A DNA stretch of 64,000 nt from assembly GCA_038230275.1 (NCBI GenBank), contig JBBRNO010000008.1, positions 35,816 through 99,815 on the forward strand, read 5' to 3'. Positions within the stretch are counted from its first letter, which is position 1, and each line of letters opens with the position of its first letter. The position numbers and the translations under genes were made by a program. The stretch comes from JANXXV01 sp038230275. GTDB taxonomy: Bacteria; Acidobacteriota; Terriglobia; Bryobacterales; Bryobacteraceae. The notes under the pieces are model-generated. The model searched no databases. It was given only the letters and a program-made list of their open reading frames with translations, and was not told the origin of the DNA. Below, piece by piece: positions 7,588-16,208 of the stretch.

Positions 7588-8370
7588 ATGAATGAAACGG
7601 AACCAAGCATGATTCTCACCGGGAAAACGGCGTTGATTGCCGGCGCCAGCCGCGGCATCGGACTGGCGATCGCCAGACAGACGGCCGCGGCGGGAGCGCA
7701 CACGATTCTGGCTTCTCGAAATATCGCCGAGTTGACCAAACAAGCGGACGCGCTGAACGCGGCGGGCTACAGCGCCGAGGCGCGGGCGCTGGACATGAGC
7801 GACCGCGATGGCATCTTGCAATTTGCCGCGGAACTGCCGGATGTCGACATTCTGGTGAACGTGGCCGGGACCAATGTCCGCAAGCGATTTGAAGAATACA
7901 CGGTTGCGCAGTACGAGAACATCATGAACACCAATCTGCACGGCATTGTGACGCTGACGCAGGGTGTGGGTGCGAAGATGGTGAAGCGGGGCGCCGGCGG
8001 CAAGATCGTGATGATCGGCAGCCTGATGTCGCTGCTGGGGCTGCCCTATCTGACTGTGTATGCGATGACGAAGGCGGCCATCGCGGGACTGACGCGAGCG
8101 CTGGCCGCGGAATGGGGACGTTTCGACATTCAAGTAAACTGCATTGCGCCAGGGTTTATCATCACCGATCTGAACCGAGACATGTGGCAGAAGGCGGAGA
8201 TGAAGGATTGGTTGGCCGGGGCGCAGGCATCGCCGCGAACCGGAGTGCCCGAAGACATCGCGCCGCTGTCGGTATTCCTGAGCGGGCCTGGATCGGGATA
8301 CATCACCGGACAGGTGATTGCGGTGGACGGTGGTTACACGACCACTGCCAAATGGCCATTCGAACCCTAG
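7588..8370 (+). CDS. SDR-family dehydrogenase, gluconate 5-dehydrogenase-like
   Basis: This 260-residue classical short-chain dehydrogenase has the cofactor motif GASRGIG, the NVAG strand motif and the catalytic Ser (GSLMS) and Tyr/Lys (YAMTK). The C-terminus GSGYITGQVIAVDGGY is typical. The overall pattern, including GTNVRKRFEEYT, recalls gluconate/2-keto-acid reductases, but the substrate cannot be fixed from sequence. The start is ATG at 7588 or 7609. It is divergent from the D-malate-type dehydrogenase, which suggests a sugar-acid or hydroxy-acid pathway. The next gene overlaps it by 19 bases. Confidence 0.85.
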   Translation: MNETEPSMILTGKTALIAGASRGIGLAIARQTAAAGAHTILASRNIAELTKQADALNAAGYSAEARALDMSDRDGILQFAAELPDVDILVNVAGTNVRKRFEEYTVAQYENIMNTNLHGIVTLTQGVGAKMVKRGAGGKIVMIGSLMSLLGLPYLTVYAMTKAAIAGLTRALAAEWGRFDIQVNCIAPGFIITDLNRDMWQKAEMKDWLAGAQASPRTGVPEDIAPLSVFLSGPGSGYITGQVIAVDGGYTTTAKWPFEP

Positions 8371-9155
8371 TTCTGCTGTTGGTTTCACTGGCGGCTCTTT
8401 TTGCCGAAGAGCGCGTGGAGTTCGTCTGCCCGATGGATCGCGACGTGCGGACGCTGGGCCCGGGGAAGTGTCCGAAGTGTGGCATGGCGCTGGTGGCCGG
8501 CTTGCCCGAGCCTCAAGAATATCCGGTGGACCTGAAGATGGGACGGGACGGATTGCTGACGTTCCACATGCTGGAACCGAAGACGGGCAGGCCGGTAACG
8601 CACTTTCTGGAAGTGCATGAAAAGCTCTTCCACCTGTTCCTGGTAAGCAAAGATCTGCGCTACTTCGGGCACGAACATCCGGCATTGCAGCCCGATGGAA
8701 GTTTCACGTTTGCATCGAAGCTTGCGGGCGGCGGGCAATACCGGCTGCTGTGCGACTTCTACCCGGAAGGGGGCACGCCCCAGTTGGTGGCGAAGACCCT
8801 CATTCTGGCTGGCGGGCCCTTGCCGGCACCGGCTCGCGACCCGATCAACATGGCAGTCTCGCTGGTGACGGATCCGGTAAAGGCGATTGCCGGGACGAAG
8901 ACTATGCTCTTCTTCAAGCTGGACCCGGCGGATGGATTGCAGCCCTATCTCGGCGCCTGGGGACATATGCTGGCGGCAAGTTCGGACTTAATCGATATGA
9001 TTCACGGGCACCCGGCCTTCGGCGAAGGCGGCGCTACCATTCAGTTCAACGTGATCTTTCCGCGGGCTGGAGTCTACAAGTTGTGGGTGCAGTTTCAGCG
9101 GCTGGGGGTGGTGAACACGGTGGAGTTCAGCGTGCCGGTTTCGAACCTGCAGTGA
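8352..9155 (+). CDS. Secreted protein with N-terminal heavy-metal-binding domain
   Basis: This 267-residue protein begins with a hydrophobic signal peptide (about residues 1-18). A short heavy-metal-binding domain follows, with C26-P-M-D and C40-P-K-C43-G-M, the CPM...CPKCGM pattern seen at the start of some efflux proteins. The remainder (about 55-267) is beta-rich and contains many His and Met (HFLEVHEKLFHLF, FGHEHPAL, DMIHGHPAFG), which may bind copper or similar metals. The ATG at 8352 overlaps the end of the SDR gene in another frame. A role in metal handling is inference. Confidence 0.7.
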   Translation: MAIRTLVLLLVSLAALFAEERVEFVCPMDRDVRTLGPGKCPKCGMALVAGLPEPQEYPVDLKMGRDGLLTFHMLEPKTGRPVTHFLEVHEKLFHLFLVSKDLRYFGHEHPALQPDGSFTFASKLAGGGQYRLLCDFYPEGGTPQLVAKTLILAGGPLPAPARDPINMAVSLVTDPVKAIAGTKTMLFFKLDPADGLQPYLGAWGHMLAASSDLIDMIHGHPAFGEGGATIQFNVIFPRAGVYKLWVQFQRLGVVNTVEFSVPVSNLQ

Positions 9156-9816
9156 TCAGTTCAATTGCCACCGGGGTTGTCATTTCGATCACCGTTCCTT
9201 TGGGAAGCTGAATGGGCTTCCGGTAGAGGAACGTATGTTTCCATTCGGACTTGTAGTTGTACAACCAGAGCAGCGGCTCAACGGTGCCATCGGGCCGGCG
9301 CGCGGTGATTTGCGCGTCTGATGCCGCCGCCGTGGGACGGATGGCTTCGAGTGTGAGGGGTCCGGTCAGGGTTTTATTTCCATGAACGGGCAGGCCGGAC
9401 TTGGTGTATTTGGGGCTTGCGCGAACAGCGGGCCGGGTGGGCAGAAGGTTTGGGTCGCCTTCGGGCGCGCCGCCTTCCACCCACTCGGCTATGAGGGTTA
9501 TTTCCTCTTGCGAGAGACTGATGTCGTTCTTAAAGTCGCCAAAGCCCTTGACGCTTCCCCATGGCGGCATGCGGCGTTCCAGGACTTCTTCCTTGATTGC
9601 CTTCGCCCACGGACGGGCCTGCTGATAGGTGGCGAACGAGATGTCACCCGTATGGCAGGAGATGCATCTTGCGTTCACGATGCGCGAGATCTCCTTCGAC
9701 CAGGTGATCTTGGTGGTGATCACGTCGTGCGCCTGTAGCAAGGGCGCTAGAGTGAGCAGCAGCGGGACCAGGGGGACCGCCGTCCTGAGTTTCCGAGTGT
9801 AGACGATTTGTCTCAA
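9127..9816 (-). CDS. Secreted c-type cytochrome-like protein
   Basis: This 229-residue protein has a hydrophobic export signal (about 12-29) and one c-haem motif, CISCH, near residue 52. The segment RPWAKAIKEEVLERRMPPW matches the haem modules of the two upstream proteins, so all three share one haem domain type. The C-terminal half lacks the copper-ligand motifs of the two larger proteins and is beta-rich. Its ATG overlaps the stop of the upstream gene (ATGA), placing it last in a three-gene operon. Its 3' end overlaps the convergent gene by 29 bases. It may serve as an electron carrier for the operon. Confidence 0.75.
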   Translation of the reverse strand: MRQIVYTRKLRTAVPLVPLLLTLAPLLQAHDVITTKITWSKEISRIVNARCISCHTGDISFATYQQARPWAKAIKEEVLERRMPPWGSVKGFGDFKNDISLSQEEITLIAEWVEGGAPEGDPNLLPTRPAVRASPKYTKSGLPVHGNKTLTGPLTLEAIRPTAAASDAQITARRPDGTVEPLLWLYNYKSEWKHTFLYRKPIQLPKGTVIEMTTPVAIELITAGSKPAR

Positions 9817-11126
9817 TCTGCCGATTTTACCGGCTTCTTGGTGAAGAACGTTTTCTTGTCCATCTTGGCGTCGATGGCTACGTCGATGAAGCCAATCATC
9901 ATCTCTTCCCAGCTCTGCTCACCAAATTTCACCGTTGCCTTCGGATCGGGGTTGTAGGGATTGTTCGGTGAATTGTCAAAGAAGCCCGCCACTTCGACCT
10001 TGGCGCCCTCCTGTAGTAGCAGCGGCTTTTCCAGGCGATACGTCAGTTGCCAGTTAAAGTTGTACTTGTCGATCTTGAGCAGTGTTTCCTGTTCGCCGCC
10101 GGGTTGCGTAACCTTGTATTCGAAGGCCTTGCCGCGGAGGTGCATGTGCGGAAAGAAGCTGAGCAGCGTACTGCTGTTGGGCAGCGTCACTGTCATGGGC
10201 ACGCGGTAATTTGGATCGCCGGGAGGAATGGCGAACTTATCGGTTCCGAGGCCAAGAGTCATTACGCGCTCGGCTGGCGGTTCTTTGGCGAAGACTACAC
10301 CGACACGGGATTGGTCTTCACCCGCTTTTCCGTTCGCTGTGTAGTGGAGCTGGAATACCAGATCGGAGCCCGCTTTGATTAGTTTGGCCAAACCGGGCCG
10401 CCAGGCATCGGGCGAGTTACCGGGAGTATAGATGGTGAGGATGTCGCTGCCTCCGCCGCCGATGTCATTGCGCGGTTTGCCCTCGGCTGTCTTGGCGGGC
10501 GGCACAAACGGAACACCGGGAGTTGCCTCTCCCCGGAGCCACTTGGAGTTGGGGTCGCGGATGTAGACGACGACGTGGTGAACGATGGAGCGGTTGGTGG
10601 GGCGCGCTTCCGTCATCCGCACCCACTTGTCTTCGGTCAGGTTGGTGGGAACCACGATGTACTGGTATTCGACGGTGCCGGTGGCTGGGACCGGGAACGC
10701 CGCCGGGATCTGGTAAATGGCGTCGGGCTTATCCATCGCCCAACCATCAATAAATTCGCGGGCGGCAGGGCGATCTTTGGATTTCCCTTCCGGTGCACCG
10801 GCATCTACCCAGGCGGCGATGGTATCGATTTCCTGCGCCGACATGGAACGGTCGTTGGCGAAGTGGCCATATTTCGGATCGGCAAACCAGGGCGGCATTT
10901 TGGCTGAACTGACGGCTCCGCGGATCGCCTTGGCCCAGGGGCGCGTTTCCTTGTAGGTCAGGAAAGACATGGGACCAATTTCGCCGGGCCGGTGACAACC
11001 CTGACAACGGTTCTGCAAGATGGGCAGAACATCCTTGTTATAAGTGACGTCAGATGGCGTTTTTGCCGGGGGCGCGGCGATGGCCGCAGTCACCGTGAGA
11101 ATGGATGCCAGAAGCTTGACTCTCAT
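9813..11126 (-). CDS. Secreted haem c / copper type II monooxygenase-like fusion protein
   Basis: This 437-residue protein has a signal peptide (1-17), then a c-haem module with CQGCH near residue 41 and a following MPPW. A domain resembling peptidylglycine alpha-hydroxylating monooxygenase follows. All copper-ligand motifs of that family can be matched: a His pair in VHHVVVYI, one His in FQLHYTANG, His-x-His in PHMHLRGK, and Met in WEEMMIGF. A dicopper oxidative enzyme fed by its own haem is plausible, but the substrate is unknown. It is a paralogue of the next gene upstream (11128-12396), 1 base away. Confidence 0.75.
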   Translation of the reverse strand: MRVKLLASILTVTAAIAAPPAKTPSDVTYNKDVLPILQNRCQGCHRPGEIGPMSFLTYKETRPWAKAIRGAVSSAKMPPWFADPKYGHFANDRSMSAQEIDTIAAWVDAGAPEGKSKDRPAAREFIDGWAMDKPDAIYQIPAAFPVPATGTVEYQYIVVPTNLTEDKWVRMTEARPTNRSIVHHVVVYIRDPNSKWLRGEATPGVPFVPPAKTAEGKPRNDIGGGGSDILTIYTPGNSPDAWRPGLAKLIKAGSDLVFQLHYTANGKAGEDQSRVGVVFAKEPPAERVMTLGLGTDKFAIPPGDPNYRVPMTVTLPNSSTLLSFFPHMHLRGKAFEYKVTQPGGEQETLLKIDKYNFNWQLTYRLEKPLLLQEGAKVEVAGFFDNSPNNPYNPDPKATVKFGEQSWEEMMIGFIDVAIDAKMDKKTFFTKKPVKSAD

Positions 11127-11127
11127 G

Positions 11128-12396
11128 TTAATCGTCTCCCGTGGATTTCTTTTTCGCGCGCATTAAGTCGACCGGCTCCATTTTGACGTCATGAGCCACG
11201 GTGAAGAAGCCGAACATCATCTCTTCCCAGCTCTGATCGCCGTAGCGGACTTCCGATTTCGGATCGGGATTAGCCGGGTTGTTGGCGGAGTTATCGAAGT
11301 GCGCGGTGCATTCGATACGCGTGCCTTTGGGCAGCAGGATGGCGTTGGCGGGTTCGTAGGCAAGCTGCCAGTTGAAGTCGTAATTGGGAACGTTGAGAAG
11401 TTCCTGGGTTTCCCCTGTGGGATAGACGGCGCGGAAGCGGAAATCCTTGCCGCGGAGGTGCATGTGCGGGATCAACGACGTGAGTACCGCATCTTCCTGA
11501 ATGGTGAAAGTGGAATCGACGCGATAGTTGGAGTCCCCGGCCGGGATGACAAATTTGTTGTTCGTGGAAGCCAGCATGGTGATGCGCTCGGCGGGAGGCT
11601 GTTTGGCGAAGTTGAAGCCGATCCTGGTGCGGTCCTTGGCGGCGACGCCGTTGGTGGTGTAGTGCATCTGGAAAACGACGTCAGAGCCGGCTTTGACTAA
11701 GATGGACCGGCCAGGTTCGAGGATGGTGGCGCGCGCGCCGGGCGCATAGGCTACCAGCCAGTTTCCGCTGTTTCCATTATTGCCGCCCTTCTTTGGGACG
11801 TAGGGCTCACCGGGTTTGATGCCAGGGAGCCACTTGGAGCCTGGTTCGCGGATATAAGCGATCAGATGATGCACGATGGCGCGGTTGCCGGGACGGGCTT
11901 CGGCCATCTGAATCCACTTATCCTCGGTGAAGCCGGTGGGGATCTGGAAGTAGGTGTATTCGATGGTTCCGGAGGCGGGGACGTCGTAATCCGCGGGCAT
12001 CTCGAGGACCACGTCCGGCTTGCCGATGTTCCAACCTTCGACGAAGGCCACGGGCGCGGGGGTGAGTTTGGGGTTGCCTTCGACGGCCCCGGTGTCCGCC
12101 CATTGCGCGAGAGTTTCGATGTCGGCCGGAGAGAGGGACCGGTCGTTGGCGAATTTACCGGTGTGCGGGTCTGCGAACCAGGGCGGCATTTTCTTCGAGA
12201 CGACGGCGGCGCGGATGGCTTTGGCCCAGGGTCTGGTTTCCTTGTAGGTGAGGAACGACATGGGAGCCGCTTCGCCGGGACGGTGACAGGACTGGCAGTT
12301 CTTCTGGAGGAGCGGGAGAACGTCCTTATGAAATGTGATTTGCGGAGCGGCAGTGGCGACCGCGGCGATGGAAACAGTTAGGGCTATGAGGCGCAT
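11128..12396 (-). CDS. Secreted haem c / copper type II monooxygenase-like fusion protein (paralogue)
   Basis: This 422-residue protein has the same architecture as its downstream neighbour: signal peptide (MRLIALTVSIAAVATAA), c-haem CQSCH, then a peptidylglycine-monooxygenase-like domain. The copper-ligand motifs are VHHLIAYI, FQMHYTTNG, PHMHLRGKDF and WEEMMFGF. The start at 12396 is set by the signal peptide. The frame stays open for another 700 bases upstream, but that stretch runs through a degenerate repeat array and is not coding in my view. It is the first gene of a three-gene operon that looks like a tandem duplication. Confidence 0.76.
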   Translation of the reverse strand: MRLIALTVSIAAVATAAPQITFHKDVLPLLQKNCQSCHRPGEAAPMSFLTYKETRPWAKAIRAAVVSKKMPPWFADPHTGKFANDRSLSPADIETLAQWADTGAVEGNPKLTPAPVAFVEGWNIGKPDVVLEMPADYDVPASGTIEYTYFQIPTGFTEDKWIQMAEARPGNRAIVHHLIAYIREPGSKWLPGIKPGEPYVPKKGGNNGNSGNWLVAYAPGARATILEPGRSILVKAGSDVVFQMHYTTNGVAAKDRTRIGFNFAKQPPAERITMLASTNNKFVIPAGDSNYRVDSTFTIQEDAVLTSLIPHMHLRGKDFRFRAVYPTGETQELLNVPNYDFNWQLAYEPANAILLPKGTRIECTAHFDNSANNPANPDPKSEVRYGDQSWEEMMFGFFTVAHDVKMEPVDLMRAKKKSTGDD

Positions 12397-12429
12397 GGAG
12401 ACTCCGATCTTCCTAATATACGTGAAATC

Positions 12430-12870
12430 TTGTACCCAGGTTCGGTGCGAATTGGGTTTGTTCGTGCAATTTTTGACGCCCGACTGGGTAGGTTCCGGCT
12501 TCGGTTTGATTTTGCGAAACGGAGCCAATTTGGGTGGGGCGCTGGGGTATTGCGAGAAAAAAACACTTGGCTGGGATAAATGAGATGAATGGGATAGGCG
12601 GTCTGTTTCTTCTGCTACCGCTCGGGCCGCGAGTCCGGTTCCTGGGTGATCGGTTTGTTTGGGTGATTTTGTCTGCCGTTTTGGTTTTTCGAAACAGAGC
12701 CAATTTGGGGGCGCTGGGGTATTGCGAGAAAAAACACTTGGCTGGGATGAATGGGATAGGCGGTTTGTTACTTCTGCTGCCACTCGGGCCGCCAGTCCGG
12801 TTCGTGGGTATTGGGTTTGTTTGTGCGATTTTGCCGGTCGTTGTGTTTCTGCGATACAGAGCCAAGATTT
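12430..12870. repeat. Degenerate tandem repeat array, unit about 162-175 bp
   Basis: Three incomplete copies of one unit follow each other. The block gagccaa recurs at 12522, 12697 and 12859 (spacing 175 and 162). Blocks such as gctggggtattgcgagaaa, cacttggctgggat, gggataggcggt and cgagtccggtt recur with the same order and spacing in two copies. The unit stays open on the minus strand, giving low-complexity peptides with repeated TNPI-like words, which I regard as spurious. It lies just upstream of the haem/copper operon. Confidence 0.85.
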
Positions 12871-13134
12871 TTTCATTCGAATTTCGTCCTCCCTTGCCTT
12901 GCGGCTACAAGGATCTCCCGATGGCGGAGGTGCCGCGAATTCCCGGAGTGGAATTTCTAGCCACAATGCTTGCGGGGATAGTCTAACTGGTTTACAAAGC
13001 AATGGTTTGGGGATTCGGCTCTGGGGTGAAGAAATATCGCTTGCATCCGTGACTGGCTGAAAACGGGGGGCGGAGGATTCGAGCGTCGGGTTTCTGAGCA
13101 TTAGGCGATATACTTCGAATGGAGAGGTTCCACG
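12871..13134. other. Intergenic stretch without a recognised gene
   Basis: This follows the repeat array and precedes the flippase-like gene. I see no tRNA, no terminator with a T-run and no convincing open frame. A GGAGAGG sequence at about 13121-13127 probably serves as the ribosome-binding site of the gene starting at 13136. Promoters for the two divergent transcription units must lie in this stretch or in the repeats. Confidence 0.5.
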
Positions 13135-13135
13135 A

Positions 13136-14182
13136 TTGGAAGTTAATTCGGAGAAGGCGTCTACACCTCGTCCACACGCGATCTACTGGATTGTTTCGTT
13201 ATCGCTGGCGGCGGTTCTGCTTTGGTACTCGTTGCAGGGCATTGAGTGGGCTCGCGTGTGGCAGATCGTGAAAGGTGCGCGGGCGGGCGGCGTGGGGCTG
13301 GCGATGGCGCTAATGTCGTCCACTTTGTTTCTGCGGGCGTACCGCTGGCGCGTGCTACTGCGGGCGGAAGGCGACGTTTCGATCGCCGACGCTTTCTGGG
13401 CCACCTCGGCCGGATACCTGGGAAACAGCGTGCTTCCGGCGCGGGCGGGCGAGGTGGTACGCACCGTGATGATCAGCCGCAAGTCGCACATGACGAAGAC
13501 CTTTGTGCTGACTACGGCGCTCTCTGAGCGGGTAGTGGATGCGATTGCGCTGATTACGATCAGTGCCAGTGTGCTGCTGGTGCTGCGGGAGAAGCCGGGC
13601 TGGCTGGCGGATGCGGCGAAGCCGTTCGCGATCCTTGGACTGTGCGGCGTGGCGGCTATCGCAATCGTGCCGATCTTCGAATCCTTCTGGTTCCGCCTAC
13701 TGGCGCATCTGCCTGTACCGCAACGGCTGCGTGAAATGGCCGAGCATGGCTTGCGGCACGGCTTGCAAGGCATCCGCAGCTTTCACGATCCCGGACGGCT
13801 GCTGCGGTTTTTGGGGCTGACCGCGGTGATCTGGTTTTTGGATGGAGTGACTACGGTGGTGGGCGCGAATGCGATTGGCTTGACTATTAGTTTGCCGGTA
13901 GCCTTTCTTTTAATCGCGGGCTTGGGGTTGGGAAGCGCTGTGCCATCGACGCCTGGGTATGTGGGAGTTTATCAGTTTGTGGCGGTTAGCATTCTCACTC
14001 CGTTCGGATTGAGTAAGACGGATGCAATCGCGTATATTTTGCTTTTCCAGGCGATGAACTATGTGATGGTGCTTTTCTGGGGCGGCATTGGATTGGGGCA
14101 ACAGCGGAAGGGGGCGGCGGCGGACGGCGGGGTTGCATTACCGGCCGATTCCTCGATCATGAAGGCTGAGGAACAAGCGTGA
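13136..14182 (+). CDS. Lysylphosphatidylglycerol synthase TM-region (UPF0104) membrane protein
   Basis: This 348-residue integral membrane protein has about eight hydrophobic segments, starting at about residue 14. Family signatures of the LPG_synthase_TM/UPF0104 group are visible: the Arg-rich LRAYRWRVLLRAEG, NSVLPARAGEVVRTVMI and, near the C-terminus, GLGLGSAVPSTPGYVGVYQF. The stand-alone form lacks the catalytic aminoacyl-transferase part, and its transported or modified lipid is unknown. The start is a TTG at 13136 with GGAGAGG about 10 bases upstream. It is followed directly (TGATG) by a decayed gene. Confidence 0.82.
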   Translation: MEVNSEKASTPRPHAIYWIVSLSLAAVLLWYSLQGIEWARVWQIVKGARAGGVGLAMALMSSTLFLRAYRWRVLLRAEGDVSIADAFWATSAGYLGNSVLPARAGEVVRTVMISRKSHMTKTFVLTTALSERVVDAIALITISASVLLVLREKPGWLADAAKPFAILGLCGVAAIAIVPIFESFWFRLLAHLPVPQRLREMAEHGLRHGLQGIRSFHDPGRLLRFLGLTAVIWFLDGVTTVVGANAIGLTISLPVAFLLIAGLGLGSAVPSTPGYVGVYQFVAVSILTPFGLSKTDAIAYILLFQAMNYVMVLFWGGIGLGQQRKGAAADGGVALPADSSIMKAEEQA

Positions 14183-14549
14183 TGGCTGCTCCACAGATTC
14201 CGGAAGATCGGCTGATAAACGGGCAACCAATGAGTCGTGAGGAGTTCCGCGCCGCTGGGAAGCGCTGCCGGATTTGAGGAGCGCCGAGTACGGCGAGCAA
14301 TCGCGGATCGACGGAGAGTTTCTATCCGGCGCCCTGGAGTTCGCGGTGAAGATTTGCGTGACGAACACGCAATTGGCTCGAGGGCCCAAGCCGGAAGACG
14401 TTGAATATCGCGAACCCGCGGGTGGCGTGGATGGAGTCCATCGATCGCGAACGTTTCCAAGTTTGTGGCGGAAGCTTGACTCGTTTGGCGACGCGGATCA
14501 GTTGGTGCGGGTTGGAAACTGGCATATGAAACTGATGTCCGCGATTTAG
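14182..14549 (+). pseudogene. Decayed Uma2-family (DUF820) endonuclease-like gene
   Basis: An ATG at 14182 opens a frame with the Uma2-like start NGQPMSREEFRAA, which ends in a stop after about 30 codons. The family pattern resumes in another frame from about 14262 (LPDLRSAEYG, then GALEFAVKICVTNTQLARGPK and HRSRTFPSLW near the end). The central 80 or so residues expected in Uma2 proteins are missing. The gene therefore seems to have lost its middle and suffered a frameshift between about 14255 and 14274. Uma2 proteins have a PD-(D/E)XK-like fold and unknown function, and are often numerous in this kind of genome. Confidence 0.6.
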
Positions 14550-14559
14550 TGGCGTACCG

Positions 14560-15279
14560 ATGACCCGGCGTTTGTTTCTGTTCGCGGGTCTGTTCGACTG
14601 GCTGATTTTCTGGCGCAAGCGGTATCTCCTCATCGCGGAAACGCGATTCCAGATTGTGCGGCACGGCGAAGACCGGCGGCATTACTTCTGGGTCCACGGG
14701 AATGAACGAACGGCTCACGATGTGCTGCTTGCCCATATGCAGAGCGTTCGCGGGCGGGCCTTCTTGGTGGAGAACAGGGTACGGAATATTCCAGTTAACG
14801 GGGGTCTGCTTGACCCAAACCGCATGTTCTCCCGGGTGGGGGCTGAGAAGAATCTGCGGTCCCTGAACCCGAGTTGGACCGATGCGCAGGTGCGCTTGGT
14901 GTTGGATGTTCTGGATGCGGACCGCGGCCGGTTTCTGAATGCCGTTCTACCGAAGGGCGGGAAACTACTGGTTGCGTCGCACAACAATGGGCCAGGCTAT
15001 TCAGTAAACGACGAGGTTCCGATCAGCGATGCTGTTTCATTGAACGATGCGGAGCATCCGCACGAATTCATGCTGTGTACGATACGTTCGGATTTCGAGC
15101 GATTGTCGAATTCTCCGTTCAATGTGGTGCTGCAAAATGCGGCTCCGAAAGAAGACGATGGGTCGCTCTCGCGGTTGGCGGCGGAGCGCGGAATCCGGTA
15201 TGTGAATATCGAAGCCGGACTGGGGAATGCCGAGAGGCAACGAGCGATGCTGGACTGGGTGGAAAGGGCCTTATCATGA
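14560..15279 (+). CDS. Conserved-looking protein of unknown function
   Basis: The product has 239 residues and I do not recognise the family with certainty. Visible features are a hydrophobic N-terminus (about 4-18), IVRHGEDRRHYFWVHGNERTA with a His/Arg-rich core, NPSWTDAQVRLVLDVLD, then KLLVASHNNGPGYSVNDEVPIS with two adjacent Asn after His. Charged and small residues at SLNDAEHPHEFML could form a hydrolase-like active site, but this is speculation. It lies between the decayed Uma2 gene and a HEAT-repeat gene, separated from the latter by 7 bases, so the two are probably co-transcribed. Confidence 0.6.
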   Translation: MTRRLFLFAGLFDWLIFWRKRYLLIAETRFQIVRHGEDRRHYFWVHGNERTAHDVLLAHMQSVRGRAFLVENRVRNIPVNGGLLDPNRMFSRVGAEKNLRSLNPSWTDAQVRLVLDVLDADRGRFLNAVLPKGGKLLVASHNNGPGYSVNDEVPISDAVSLNDAEHPHEFMLCTIRSDFERLSNSPFNVVLQNAAPKEDDGSLSRLAAERGIRYVNIEAGLGNAERQRAMLDWVERALS

Positions 15280-15286
15280 GAGCACG

Positions 15287-16132
15287 ATGGAGACAACGAT
15301 GCTTCGAATCTGGTTGCTTATTCCGCTGTGCCTGGTTCCAGCCGGGGCCGCGAAGTTGGACGATGCCTGGAAAATTCTGGCCGACGGCGCGGCGGAGAAC
15401 AACGCGAACAAGCGCAAATTCGCACTTTCGGCCATGGTGACGGCGGGCACAAATCCGCGAGTGGTGACCATGGCTGGCGCGCTGCTGAAAGACAAGGAAG
15501 TGGACGTGCGGCAAGCGGCTGCGGCTGTCTTGGGCGAAATGAGCGCGCGACTGGCCATTCCCAAGCTGGCGTTGGCATTGGACGACGAGGCTCCGGAAGT
15601 GAGTTTCACGGCGGCGCTATCGCTTTGGAACCTTGGCGACCGCAGGGGTAAGGATATTCTGCTGGCCGTTCTGAGCGGGGAGCGGGGTGTGTCGGCGGGA
15701 TTGGTGAAGGGAACGGTGCGGGATGCCAGGAAGCGGCTTCGCGATCCGGCGGGCCTGGCTATATTGGGCGCGAAAGAAGGGGCGGGGATTTTCCTGGGGC
15801 CGGCGGCGATGGGATTCACGGTATACGAGGAGCTGCGGAAAGACGGCTCGGCAACGGCGAGGACGTTGTCCGCGGCGGCGTTGTCAAAGGATAGTGCGCT
15901 GGCGACAACGAATGTATTGGGAGAGGCGTTGGAGGACAAGAATTGGCTGGTGCGCGTGGCCGTGCTAAAAGCGCTGGCATCGCAGGGGAATTTGGCATCA
16001 ATCCCCAAGGTGGAGTCGATGCTGGAGGATAAGCACGATGCGGTGCGCTATATGGCCGCGGCCGCGTTGGTGCGCCTGGAAGGCGGGCCACGGAAACCAG
16101 CTGCACGGGTTGCGCCCAAGACTGCAAAGTAA
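15287..16132 (+). CDS. Secreted HEAT-repeat protein
   Basis: This 281-residue protein has a signal peptide (about 5-21, LRIWLLIPLCLVPAGAAK) and helical HEAT/PBS-lyase-like repeats. Recurrent pairs include DVRQAAAAVLGEMSARLAIPKL, EVSFTAALSLWNLGDRRG, WLVRVAVLKALASQGN and AVRYMAAAALVRLEGG. Such repeats form protein-binding solenoids; no catalytic motif is visible. The start is ATG at 15287, or an internal ATG at 15299. A Lys/Ala/Pro tail closes the protein. The partner is unknown. Confidence 0.75.
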   Translation: METTMLRIWLLIPLCLVPAGAAKLDDAWKILADGAAENNANKRKFALSAMVTAGTNPRVVTMAGALLKDKEVDVRQAAAAVLGEMSARLAIPKLALALDDEAPEVSFTAALSLWNLGDRRGKDILLAVLSGERGVSAGLVKGTVRDARKRLRDPAGLAILGAKEGAGIFLGPAAMGFTVYEELRKDGSATARTLSAAALSKDSALATTNVLGEALEDKNWLVRVAVLKALASQGNLASIPKVESMLEDKHDAVRYMAAAALVRLEGGPRKPAARVAPKTAK

Positions 16133-16154
16133 CGTGGGAGGCTAAAAAGGTAAC

Positions 16155-16182
16155 GGCCGCTGCTCTTGGAAGAGCAGCGGCC
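16155..16182 (-). terminator. GC-rich hairpin terminator between convergent genes
   Basis: The arms ggccgctgctctt and aagagcagcggcc are perfect complements with two bases between, so an 11-13 bp stem can form. On the minus strand the stem is followed within a few bases by CTTTTT, giving an intrinsic terminator for the PEP-CTERM gene. The + strand side lacks a T-run, although the hairpin may still mark the end of the HEAT-repeat gene. Confidence 0.75.
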
Positions 16183-16208
16183 GCTGGTAACTTTCGATGT
16201 TCGAACGA

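Noticed and set aside
12430..12870. CRISPR array
   Set aside because: The repeat unit is about 170 bp, degenerate and without short regular spacers, and no cas gene is present.
12397..13101. N-terminal extension of about 235 residues on the haem/copper protein
   Set aside because: It would be encoded by the degenerate repeat array and would place the signal peptide in the middle of the protein.
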